A stretch of 50,245 bases of DNA from JALZDI01 sp965653225 (GTDB lineage Bacteria > Actinomycetota > Actinomycetes > Propionibacteriales > Nocardioidaceae), in NCBI GenBank assembly GCA_965653225.1, contig CBFGZI010000008.1, positions 1-50,245 on the forward strand. The letters run 5' to 3'. The position numbers were made by a program, and so were the translations under genes. Below the pieces are notes generated by a model. The model searched no databases and was not told the origin of the DNA. It saw only the letters and a program-made list of their open reading frames with translations. Below are positions 24,045-31,725 of the stretch, in pieces. Each line of letters opens with the position of its first letter. Position 1 is the stretch's first letter.

Positions 24045-25241
24045 CCGGTCGAGCACGCCGGCCTGCAGGAACCGCGAGACGGTGACCCCGCCGCCCTCGA
24101 CCAGCACCCTGCCCAGGTCGCGCGCGGCCAGCGCGGCCAGCACGTCGGCCGGGGCGAAGGTCCCGTCGCTGCCGCCGCACCGGAGGCGCAGCACCTCGAC
24201 GTGCGGGCCCGGCGGCGTCACGTCCGGAGCGTCGTCGGCGAGCACCCACAGCGTCGGTGCGTCGGGGACGGCGAGCACGTGGGCCTCTCGCGGCGCCCGG
24301 GCCTGCGGGTCCAGGACCACGCGCACCGGGTTGGGGCCCGCGACCGCGCGCACGGTGAGCCGGCAGTCGTCGGCGGCCACCGTGCCGACACCGACGACCA
24401 CGGCGTCGACCAGCGCGCGCAGGCAGTGCAGGTGCGTGCGGTCGGCCGACCCCGTGACGAAGCACGCGTCGCCGGTGCGCGAGGCGATGAAGCCGTCCAG
24501 GCTCTGCCCGAGCTGGGCGAGCACGAGCCGCGGTCCGGCCGCGACGAGCGGGCCGTAACGGACGGCGAGCTCGCCGCTGGCCGGCACCCGGCCCGCGACC
24601 AGCTCGGACCAGCCGTGGTCGGTGGTGGCGGCGTCGTGTCCCATGCGCTCGTGCTTGGTGCGCAGGTAGGCGATGTTGTCCGGATGCGCAGGCACGCGAA
24701 GGCCGGTGCGCGACACCTCCATGCCCAGCGCCCGCAGGCCAGCCTCCTTGGCCGGGTTGGACGACAGCAGCCGCACGGCGGACACGCCGAGGTCGGCCAG
24801 CATCGCCACCGCTGCGCTGTACTCGCGGGCGTCGACCGGCAGGCCGAGCGCCAGGTTGGCCTCCAGCGTGTCGAGTCCGCGGTCCTGCAGCGCGTACGCC
24901 CGCAGCTTGTCGGACAGGCCGATCCCCCGGCCCTCGTGACCGCGCAGGTAGACCACGGCGCCTCGCCCCTCCGCGGCGATGGCCTCCTGCGCGGCGTCGA
25001 GCTGGTCACCGCAGTCGCAGCGGCGTGAGCCCAGCGCGTCGCCGGTGAGGCACTCCGAGTGCAGCCGTACCAGCGGCGGTCCGGCTTCCACGTCGGCGAG
25101 GTCACCGAGGGCGAGGACCACATGGTCGTCGCCGGTCTGCTCGTCGCGATAGGCGTGGGCGACGAAGTCGGCATGACGGGTGGGGATGCGAGTCGTCGCC
25201 ACGTGGGAGACGCGCGCTACAGGTCCGATAGCCGCCGTCAC
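23859..25241 (-). CDS. GTP cyclohydrolase II fused to RibD C-terminal-type reductase
   Basis: The protein has 460 residues and two domains. Residues 1-205 are GTP cyclohydrolase II: zinc Cys64, Cys75 and Cys77 (HSECLTGDALGSRRCDCG), EGRGIGLSDKLRAYALQD and DAREY. The Tyr matching E. coli RibA Tyr105 is present (Tyr116), so full ring opening and formate release are expected. Residues 228-460 are a RibD_C/DHFR-like reductase (LAQLGQSLDGFIA, GVGTVAADDCRLTVR, LVEGGGVTVSRF). No deaminase domain is present, so the enzyme could make a diamino-ribitylamino-pyrimidinone phosphate. GTG at 25241 has a GGAGGT site. It converges on the LPG-type gene, and is likely pathway-specific, not the housekeeping riboflavin enzyme. 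Confidence 0.88.
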   Translation of the reverse strand: MTAAIGPVARVSHVATTRIPTRHADFVAHAYRDEQTGDDHVVLALGDLADVEAGPPLVRLHSECLTGDALGSRRCDCGDQLDAAQEAIAAEGRGAVVYLRGHEGRGIGLSDKLRAYALQDRGLDTLEANLALGLPVDAREYSAAVAMLADLGVSAVRLLSSNPAKEAGLRALGMEVSRTGLRVPAHPDNIAYLRTKHERMGHDAATTDHGWSELVAGRVPASGELAVRYGPLVAAGPRLVLAQLGQSLDGFIASRTGDACFVTGSADRTHLHCLRALVDAVVVGVGTVAADDCRLTVRAVAGPNPVRVVLDPQARAPREAHVLAVPDAPTLWVLADDAPDVTPPGPHVEVLRLRCGGSDGTFAPADVLAALAARDLGRVLVEGGGVTVSRFLQAGVLDRLLVTTAPLLVGDGVPGLRFDGRDRLSDALRVPSRHFVLGDDVCVELDLAAVAGDSMGVRRP

Positions 25242-25413
25242 GCCGGCACCTCCGATCGGATCGATACGCAGTCCACCTGAACACTGTGCCCGATGGCGCG
25301 GAGACTGCCCTCCCGCACGGCCCCGGATGACCGGCCGGCCCATCACATCGTGCTCTGGCAAACCGACCACCGCTAGGCATTCCCTCGCAAAAAGGGGGTG
25401 GCTCGCCCTGCCT

Positions 25414-25848
25414 TCACCGGTCGACGAAGCTGACACCGCCGGGGTGCAGGGGAAGACGGCGACCGCTCACCTGCTCGGTGCGGATGCGCACGAGGAACGG
25501 CCTGGCCGTGGACCGGTCCCAGGGCAACGGCAGCCGCCCGCCCTCCTGCCCAGCCTCGGACACGACGTCGGACACGACCTCGGCCCTCCCGCTGACGAGA
25601 ACGCTCCAGCCGACGCGCAGCGCGGGCTCGACCTCGTCGACCTCGAAGGAGAACGAGCGCCCACTGCGGACGGCATCCAGCTTGTCCCCCTCGCCCGTAC
25701 GGAACACGACACCGTCGTCGTCGATGACGAAGTTGACCGGCTCGACGACCACGCGCCCGTCCTCGGCCGTCCACGCCACCCGGCCCAGCCCGACGGTCCG
25801 CATCAGCTCCAGGCAGGCCCCCCGGTCCAGGGTCTCGCTGTTGGACAT
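25414..25848 (-). CDS. Pyridoxamine 5'-phosphate oxidase-fold flavoprotein
   Basis: The product is a split-barrel protein of 144 residues. The order LDRGACLELMRTVGLGRVAW, VVVEPVNFVIDDDGVVFRTGEGDKL and VGWSVLVSGRAEVV is typical of the small actinobacterial PPOX-like group that binds FMN or F420 and reduces or shields small molecules. The ATG at 25848 has AAGGAG. It stands alone, 172 bp downstream of nothing obvious and upstream of the RibA-type gene in the same direction. Confidence 0.87.
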   Translation of the reverse strand: MSNSETLDRGACLELMRTVGLGRVAWTAEDGRVVVEPVNFVIDDDGVVFRTGEGDKLDAVRSGRSFSFEVDEVEPALRVGWSVLVSGRAEVVSDVVSEAGQEGGRLPLPWDRSTARPFLVRIRTEQVSGRRLPLHPGGVSFVDR

Positions 25849-26233
25849 GTGCGCTCCTTCTCAGCCGAACCGAGACCTCTCCGCACGCTAACCCCGGACG
25901 GTCGGGTCGGGGAGGGACCCGGGGCGGAAGGTTCAAGGTTGAGGCCGCAGCGACTTCCGGCCCTTCTCGTCGGGACCATCGGCCCTCGTGCGCCGAACGG
26001 CGCCGAAGCACAGTGGTGGTGCGGAAAGCGTCGTCGAGCCGAGACGCGGACCGTCACGGGTGAGTGCGGCATCTGTGCCGTTGGCCCGCCTGTGGGCGTT
26101 ACGCAGTCTCCCGGTGCCCCCCACGGCACTCTCCCGGGACAGCGGCAACCACCCCTTGCGAAGCAGGGACAGACGCCCACAGCGCGGGCCGACATCACCG
26201 AACTGGCAGAGACGTCGCGTGGTTGTTGCGTAG
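25849..26233. other. Non-coding spacer upstream of the PPOX gene
   Basis: This 385-bp stretch, with the adjoining part to 26440, lacks a convincing gene. Open frames on both strands here are Arg/Pro-rich, have no ribosome sites and resemble no family. The PPOX promoter must be near 25860-25930. The only distinct signal is the tRNA-like fragment that follows. Confidence 0.5.
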
Positions 26234-26323
26234 TGGCCCAGGAGGGAGTCGAACCCTCCAACCCCTGCGGGCCGGTTCGTCGGCGCTCCCTTTCCCCTCC
26301 GGTACTCGGGTCCTGCGCGGGCC
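26234..26323 (-). other. tRNA 3'-end-like fragment (possible tRNA remnant or attachment scar)
   Basis: On the minus strand, a perfect T-arm (GAGGG, TTCGACT loop, CCCTC) is followed by TGGGCC and A, the layout of a tRNA 3' end without encoded CCA. About 90 nt upstream, GGCCCG could pair with the acceptor 3' strand over five or six base pairs, but with a mismatch. No proper D-arm or 7-nt anticodon loop can be drawn. An isotype cannot be assigned. It is more likely a pseudo-tRNA or the 3' piece left by integration at a tRNA than a working gene. Confidence 0.4.
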
Positions 26324-26440
26324 GATCTCATCGTGCTCCCGCCGCATCGTGCCTGTCAGTGACGGAGGTCCCGAACCGGACGTGGTTCTCGTCATACCGG
26401 CGCGAACGGCGGCGATTGGCCGTAACTGGCCGTGAACGGC

Positions 26441-27745
26441 TCAGTCCGGCTCCTCGAAGACGTCGGGGATGCCGTCGGCGTTGGCGTCCACGGACTCCTG
26501 TTCGTACAGGCGCCGGTAGGTCCGGTTGCGTGCCCGCAGGAGCGCCGTGGCCAGCAGCGCGGCGAGCAGCGACCCCGCGAGCACCGCGACCTTCACGTGC
26601 TCGGTGGTCGTACTGACCGGTCCGAACGCGAGCTCCCCGATCAGCAGCGACACGGTGAACCCGATGCCCCCGAGCACCGACAGGCCCAGCACGTCCACCC
26701 AGGCGAGATCGGGGTCGAGCCTGGCGTGGGTGAACCGGCACACCAGGTAGGTGGCCGCGGTGATACCGACGGTCTTGCCCACGACCAGGCTCAGCACCAC
26801 GCCGACCGCGACCGGGTCGCGCAGAGCGTCGGTCAGGCCGCTCAGGCCGTGGACCGTGACGCCCGCGGAGAACAGCGCGAAGACCGGCACCGCGATGCCC
26901 GCCGAGACCGGCCGGAGGCGGTGCTCGAGCCGCTCCGCGGGGCCGGGTCCGTCCTCCTCCGGGCTCCCCGAGGACCTGACCGGCACTGCGAACCCGAGCA
27001 GCACCCCGGCGATGGTGGCGTGCACGCCGGACTCGTGGACCAGCACCCACGTGCACGCCGCCAGCGGCAGCAGCACCCACCATCTGAAGACCCCGCGCTG
27101 CACGGCCAGCGTGAACAGACCCAGCGGCACCAGCGCGCCCAGCAGTGCCGGCAGGTGCAGGTCGTCGGTGTAGAAGAACGCGATGACGGTGATCGCCAGC
27201 AGGTCGTCCACCACGGCCAGCGTCAGCAGGAACGTCCGCATGGCGGCGGGCAGGTGCGTGCCCACTACCGCGAGCACGGCCAGGGCGAACGCGATGTCGG
27301 TCGCGGTGGGGATGGCCCAGCCGCGCAGCGCGTCTCCCCCGGCGTCGGCGGTGACCAGGACGTAGATCGCCCCCGGCACCAGCATGCCCACCACGGCGGC
27401 CACCACCGGCAGCGCCGCCCGGCGCGGGTCACGGAGGTCGCCGGCGACGAACTCGCGCTTGAGCTCCAGGCCCGCGACGAAGAAGAAGATCGCCAGCAGC
27501 CCGTCGGCCGCCCACGCGCCGATGGTGAGGTCGAGATGCAGCGCCGCGGGACCGAGCACGGCGTCGCGAACCGCTGCGTAGGACTGCGACCACGGCGAGT
27601 TCGCCCACACCAGGGCCACCACGGTGGCGGCGAGCAACAGCGCACCGCCGACGGTCTCCTTGCGGACGATCTCCGCGATCCGGCGCGTCTCCGGCCAGGA
27701 CCCGCGGCCCAGCGTCCAGAACGGGCGGCCGGGCGGAGAAGTCAT
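26441..27745 (-). CDS. nhaA: Na+/H+ antiporter NhaA
   Basis: This inner-membrane antiporter of 434 residues exchanges protons for sodium ions. The TATDIAFAL helix holds Asp150 (E. coli Asp133), and LAVVDDLLAI gives the ion-binding pair Asp180-Asp181 (E. coli Asp163-164). FFFVAGLELKREFVAGDL and GGIGFTVSLLIGELAF are also standard. The protein ends in a cytoplasmic tail with DANADGIPD, an EF-hand or thrombospondin-3-like calcium motif that standard NhaA lacks. It is a single gene, divergent from the secreted propeller gene. Confidence 0.93.
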   Translation of the reverse strand: MTSPPGRPFWTLGRGSWPETRRIAEIVRKETVGGALLLAATVVALVWANSPWSQSYAAVRDAVLGPAALHLDLTIGAWAADGLLAIFFFVAGLELKREFVAGDLRDPRRAALPVVAAVVGMLVPGAIYVLVTADAGGDALRGWAIPTATDIAFALAVLAVVGTHLPAAMRTFLLTLAVVDDLLAITVIAFFYTDDLHLPALLGALVPLGLFTLAVQRGVFRWWVLLPLAACTWVLVHESGVHATIAGVLLGFAVPVRSSGSPEEDGPGPAERLEHRLRPVSAGIAVPVFALFSAGVTVHGLSGLTDALRDPVAVGVVLSLVVGKTVGITAATYLVCRFTHARLDPDLAWVDVLGLSVLGGIGFTVSLLIGELAFGPVSTTTEHVKVAVLAGSLLAALLATALLRARNRTYRRLYEQESVDANADGIPDVFEEPD

Positions 27746-27930
27746 CGATGAGCCCCAATCAGCACACGCTTGTCGTATGCCGACCAGACTTCCCGGCGCA
27801 CCATGTGCCAGCCTACCGCCGCCACGTCACGTGACCTGCGGAAGACTTGCTCGTTCTCTCTCGTGGCGCTCGGCAGTGGGGTCGACCGCTCGCTGGCCGG
27901 CGTACCGGCCGGATCGTTCTAGGGGGATCG

Positions 27931-30900
27931 ATGCGACTCAGCCTGCGGCAGCGCCTGCTCGTAGTTCCCGTGGCCCTGGTCGTGGTGGCCGGCGCAGTGG
28001 TCGGCTACACGGCCCTGAACTCCGCCGAGGAGGCGTCCGCCGCGACGTGTGCTCCTGGCTTCATCCCTGTCGAGCAGGTGCTGAACGAGATCCGACGCGA
28101 GATGGCCGGTGAGGGTGAGCAGGTGGCGGCAGACGGCGACCCCGATGCCGACGCCGAAGCCGTGACCGATGCCGGCGCGGAGGCCGAGGCGGCCGCCGAG
28201 GATGGCGGGGAGCCCGACGCGGAGCTCGCCCGTGAGGCCGTCCGCGAGCTCCCCATGCTGGCGTCGGTGCCCGCGGACGAGTGGTCGCAGAAGTGCGTGC
28301 GCAGCAAGCGTCCCGAGTCGCTGAAGGAGCTGCTCGCGCTGTTCGGTGCGCGTGCGATCCCGCGGCTCGCGCCGTACGGCGAGTACGCGCCGGGCGCAGG
28401 CCTGGCCGCCGCCCGCGACCGCGCCGCGATGAGCGCCGGAAGCGTGAAGGGCACCGACGGGACCGGCCGCCAGTACGGCCACGGGCCGCTCATCGTCAAC
28501 GACCCCCGCTACCCCGAGGTCAACGGGCTCGGGCTGGTGAACAACAGCGGTCGGGTCGACAGCTTCGCCTGGGACGCCTCGCACGACCGGCTGTTCGCGG
28601 CCGTCGGCAACGGCGGGATCTGGCGGTCCGACGACCTGGCCAAGACCTGGACCAACGCCACCGGCAACCTGCCCACGTCGATCACGGGCGCGGTGGCGTG
28701 GACACCGGCCAACGGCGGCACGCTGCTGGCACTGACCGGTGAGCCCACCTTCGGGTCGTCGGCCTACACCGGGATGGGCGCGTACTACTCCACCGACCTC
28801 GGCAAGACGTGGACCCGGTCCTCGGGCGTGCCCGACGGCGGTCTGGGCTTCGCGCTGGCGGTCGACCCCGGCAACCCGTCGAAGGTCTACGCGGCCACCC
28901 AGCTGGGACTGTTCGAGTCGACCGACGGCGGCCAGACCTACAGCAACACCAACCTGCCCACCGGTGAGTGCTCCGGCGTCACCGACGTGCAGAGCCGCCC
29001 GGAGTGCGCGTTCGCCAACGTGGTCACCGATGTCGTGGTGTCCAAGGGCGGTGGTGTCGGCACCACGACCAAGCCCGGCACCGTGGTCGCCACGGTCGGC
29101 TGGCGCGGGGGCGACAAGACCAACCCCGACGGCAGCGTCCAGTCGCCGAACAACGGCGTCTACCGGTCCGTCTCGGGCACGCCGAACACGTTCACCCGGC
29201 TCGACGCGTCGGGCTTCGCGCCCCAAGACCACATCGGCCGCGTCGAGCTGGGCAACGCCGTCGGCACGGCGCAGGACCACGACGTGCTGTACGCGATCGT
29301 GCAGGACGCGAAGCTGCTGAACAACGGCGGTGTGGCCGGCATCGACGCCCCGGAGGGCGCCAAGCCGCCGGTGGGGACCACGGTGCTGAACGGCCTGTAC
29401 GTGTCGCGTGACTTCGGCGCCACCTGGACGGAGCTGGCCAGCGGCACCGAGCTCGCCGCCGACCCGACGACCGGGTCCGCGCTGTTCGGCTACGGCACCG
29501 CCGTGGGCTACCAGCCCGGCGTGCAGGGCTGGTACAACCTGTGGGTCCAGCCCGACCCGACCCGACAGACGGCTTCGGGTGCCCCAACCCGCCTGGCGTT
29601 CGGGCTGGAGGAGATCTGGGCCAACGAGGCCGCGCCCGCACCGGTGCCGCTCGACGGCACGGTTCCGGTGAAGTTCCACGTCGTGGGCAAGTACTTCGCC
29701 GGCGAGTCCTGCCAGCTGCTCAACGCCGGCCTGCCCGTGTGCCCGACCGACCGGGAGCCGACGGACGACAACCTCACCACCCACCCCGACCAGCAGGACG
29801 GCATCTGGGTCGAGGACCCGCTGGTCAAGGGCGGCGTGCAGCTGTTCGTCGGCAACGACGGCGGCGCCTACCGCTACCGGTTCGACACCGACCCCGACAG
29901 CGAGCTCGACAACTCGCACTGGGGTCCCGGCGACCAGGACGGCTTCTCCACCCTGATGCCCTACTACGCCGCGATGGCCAAGGACGGCACGGTGTGGGCA
30001 GGGTTGCAGGACAACGGCAACATGCGTATCGACCCGTCTACGGGTAAGCAGTATGAGACCTTCGGCGGCGACGGCTTCTTCTCCGCCGTCGACCCGAACA
30101 AGTCCGACACCTCCTACGAGGAGTACACCTACGGCGACATCGCGGTGACGACCGACGGCGGCACGTCGTGGACGGACATCGACCCTGGCCTGACCGCGCC
30201 CAAGTTCGCGAACCCGTTCGCGATGGACCCCACCGACTCCAAGCACATTCTCACCGCCGGCCGTGAGGTCGTGGAGACGTTGTCGGGACCCAACACCGAG
30301 TCCGGGCAGACCCCCGCCGACGAGGCGTCGCCGGGTACGACGACGTGGCGCACGGTCTACGACCTGGGCACGCGCTCACACCCCGGCGACGCGTCCGCGA
30401 CGTCTACGGCGACCGACCCCGACAACTCGATGTCGGCGGTCGACGTCCAGGGTGACGCGGCGTACGTCGGGTTCTGCGGCCAGTGCGACACCCTCAACAA
30501 GCTCGGCCCGTACCCCAACCTGTTCCAGAACGGCCTGGCCACCAACGTTGGCGGCGACCAGGCCCCGGAGAAGGGCACGAGCAAGGGCTGGCACATCGTC
30601 TCCGCCGACGGCCTGCCCAACCGCTACATCACCTCGGTGGCGATCGACCCGCGCAACCCGGACAACGTGTTCGTGACTCTCGGCGGCTACACCCGCCGCT
30701 GGGCCCCGCCGGGTGCGGTCGGCGACACCAACGCGCAGCTGGGCACCGGACACGTGTTCCGCTCGACCGACGGTGGCCAGAGCTTCACCGACGTCTCCGG
30801 CAACCTGCCCGACGCACCGGCGACGTCGGTGGAGCTGCGCGGCGACCAGCTGCTGGTCGGCACCGACGTGGGCGCGTTCGCGTCCCAGACCGGCGGTGCG

Positions 30901-31602
30901 TACGGCCAGCCGACCTTCGCGCCGCTGAAGGACATCCCCGCCGCGCCCGTCTCGAGCATCGCGCTCAAGCCAGGCGACCCGAACACCGCGGTGCTCGCGG
31001 TCTTCGGCCGGGGCGTGTGGACCTACGGCTTCAAGTCGAAGCTCCCGGTGCCCACCGAGCCCCCGGCGACCACCACACCCACGATGGGCACGACGTACCA
31101 GTCGTACGACTTCGACGCCGGCGCGCAGGGCTGGACGACGTCGGGCGTGCCCACCTGGCAGCGGAGCTCACCGGGCCACGGCACCGACGCCGCCGATGAC
31201 CCGGCCGGGTCCGCGTACGCCGTGACCGGGCCGCTCGGCTACGTCGACAACATGGACGCCACGCTCGACTCCCCGGCGGTCACGACGCCCTCCGGCCCGT
31301 CGCTGCTGCAGTGGTGGATGCGCCTCGACACCGAGGGCGGGTTCGACTTCGTCAACGTGCAGTGGAGCGCCGACGGCACGAACTGGCACAGCCTGGGCGC
31401 CTACTCCGGGAAGAACGGCGCCGCACCCGGCTGGGAACGCTTCGCGGTGCCGTTCGACTCCCCCGGCGGTGATCTGCGGTTCCGCTTCGAGTTCACGTCA
31501 GACTCGCTGTGCTCGGGGGCCGGCGGGCCGATCTGCTCCTCGCCCGACGGCTGGGACGGCGCCCACGTAGACGACGTGGCCGTGGGTGCGCCCACGCCCT
31601 AG
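27931..31602 (+). CDS. Large secreted BNR/Asp-box beta-propeller protein with C-terminal jelly-roll domain
   Basis: The product has 1223 residues. A signal peptide covers about 1-37. An acidic Ala/Asp/Glu-rich stretch (about 65-105) follows. Asp-box repeats (S-x-D-x-G-x-T-W) appear near residues 231, 285, 329, 489, 737 and 943 (for example STDLGKTW, STDGGQTY, TTDGGTSW, STDGGQSF), indicating sialidase-like or VPS10-like propellers. The last 180 or so residues look like a beta-sandwich (YDFDAGAQGWTTSG to WDGAHVDDVAVG), as in extracellular peptidases. No catalytic set for sialidase is evident; adhesion or polymer binding is as likely. The ATG at 27931 has AGGGGG. It is a lone gene followed by a hairpin. 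Confidence 0.85.
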   Translation: MRLSLRQRLLVVPVALVVVAGAVVGYTALNSAEEASAATCAPGFIPVEQVLNEIRREMAGEGEQVAADGDPDADAEAVTDAGAEAEAAAEDGGEPDAELAREAVRELPMLASVPADEWSQKCVRSKRPESLKELLALFGARAIPRLAPYGEYAPGAGLAAARDRAAMSAGSVKGTDGTGRQYGHGPLIVNDPRYPEVNGLGLVNNSGRVDSFAWDASHDRLFAAVGNGGIWRSDDLAKTWTNATGNLPTSITGAVAWTPANGGTLLALTGEPTFGSSAYTGMGAYYSTDLGKTWTRSSGVPDGGLGFALAVDPGNPSKVYAATQLGLFESTDGGQTYSNTNLPTGECSGVTDVQSRPECAFANVVTDVVVSKGGGVGTTTKPGTVVATVGWRGGDKTNPDGSVQSPNNGVYRSVSGTPNTFTRLDASGFAPQDHIGRVELGNAVGTAQDHDVLYAIVQDAKLLNNGGVAGIDAPEGAKPPVGTTVLNGLYVSRDFGATWTELASGTELAADPTTGSALFGYGTAVGYQPGVQGWYNLWVQPDPTRQTASGAPTRLAFGLEEIWANEAAPAPVPLDGTVPVKFHVVGKYFAGESCQLLNAGLPVCPTDREPTDDNLTTHPDQQDGIWVEDPLVKGGVQLFVGNDGGAYRYRFDTDPDSELDNSHWGPGDQDGFSTLMPYYAAMAKDGTVWAGLQDNGNMRIDPSTGKQYETFGGDGFFSAVDPNKSDTSYEEYTYGDIAVTTDGGTSWTDIDPGLTAPKFANPFAMDPTDSKHILTAGREVVETLSGPNTESGQTPADEASPGTTTWRTVYDLGTRSHPGDASATSTATDPDNSMSAVDVQGDAAYVGFCGQCDTLNKLGPYPNLFQNGLATNVGGDQAPEKGTSKGWHIVSADGLPNRYITSVAIDPRNPDNVFVTLGGYTRRWAPPGAVGDTNAQLGTGHVFRSTDGGQSFTDVSGNLPDAPATSVELRGDQLLVGTDVGAFASQTGGAYGQPTFAPLKDIPAAPVSSIALKPGDPNTAVLAVFGRGVWTYGFKSKLPVPTEPPATTTPTMGTTYQSYDFDAGAQGWTTSGVPTWQRSSPGHGTDAADDPAGSAYAVTGPLGYVDNMDATLDSPAVTTPSGPSLLQWWMRLDTEGGFDFVNVQWSADGTNWHSLGAYSGKNGAAPGWERFAVPFDSPGGDLRFRFEFTSDSLCSGAGGPICSSPDGWDGAHVDDVAVGAPTP

Positions 31603-31622
31603 CCACCTGGTCACGGTGTTGT

Positions 31623-31671
31623 GGCTGGGGAAATGGACCCCCCAGAAGACGGGAGGAGAGTTTCCCCAGCC
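31623..31671 (+). terminator. Hairpin after the propeller gene
   Basis: GGCTGGGGAAA (31623-31633) and TTTCCCCAGCC (31661-31671) form an 11-bp perfect stem; the loop can fold further through C- and G-runs. It is 21 bp past the stop codon and 55 bp before the methanethiol oxidase start. Termination is the simplest role; a leader element for the next gene is an alternative. Confidence 0.5.
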
Positions 31672-31725
31672 GCATCAGCCGGTCGTTCGGGCGTACGATC
31701 GCCGCACGCGCACAGGGAGGGTTCC

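Noticed and set aside
26234..26323. A functional tRNA gene
   Set aside because: No D-arm or 7-base anticodon loop can be formed, and the acceptor stem has a mismatch; kept only as a tRNA-like fragment.
25933..26435. Several short frames in the gap between PPOX and nhaA
   Set aside because: They are mutually overlapping, lack start signals and family patterns, and cross the tRNA-like fragment.
27919..30246. 775-codon open frame antisense to the propeller gene
   Set aside because: It is Arg/Val/Gly/His-rich, has no ribosome site or family motif, and mirrors the third-position GC of the real gene.
31603..31725. Riboswitch in front of the methanethiol oxidase gene
   Set aside because: Only one hairpin is seen and it is close to the previous stop codon; no SAM or other known riboswitch core is recognisable.
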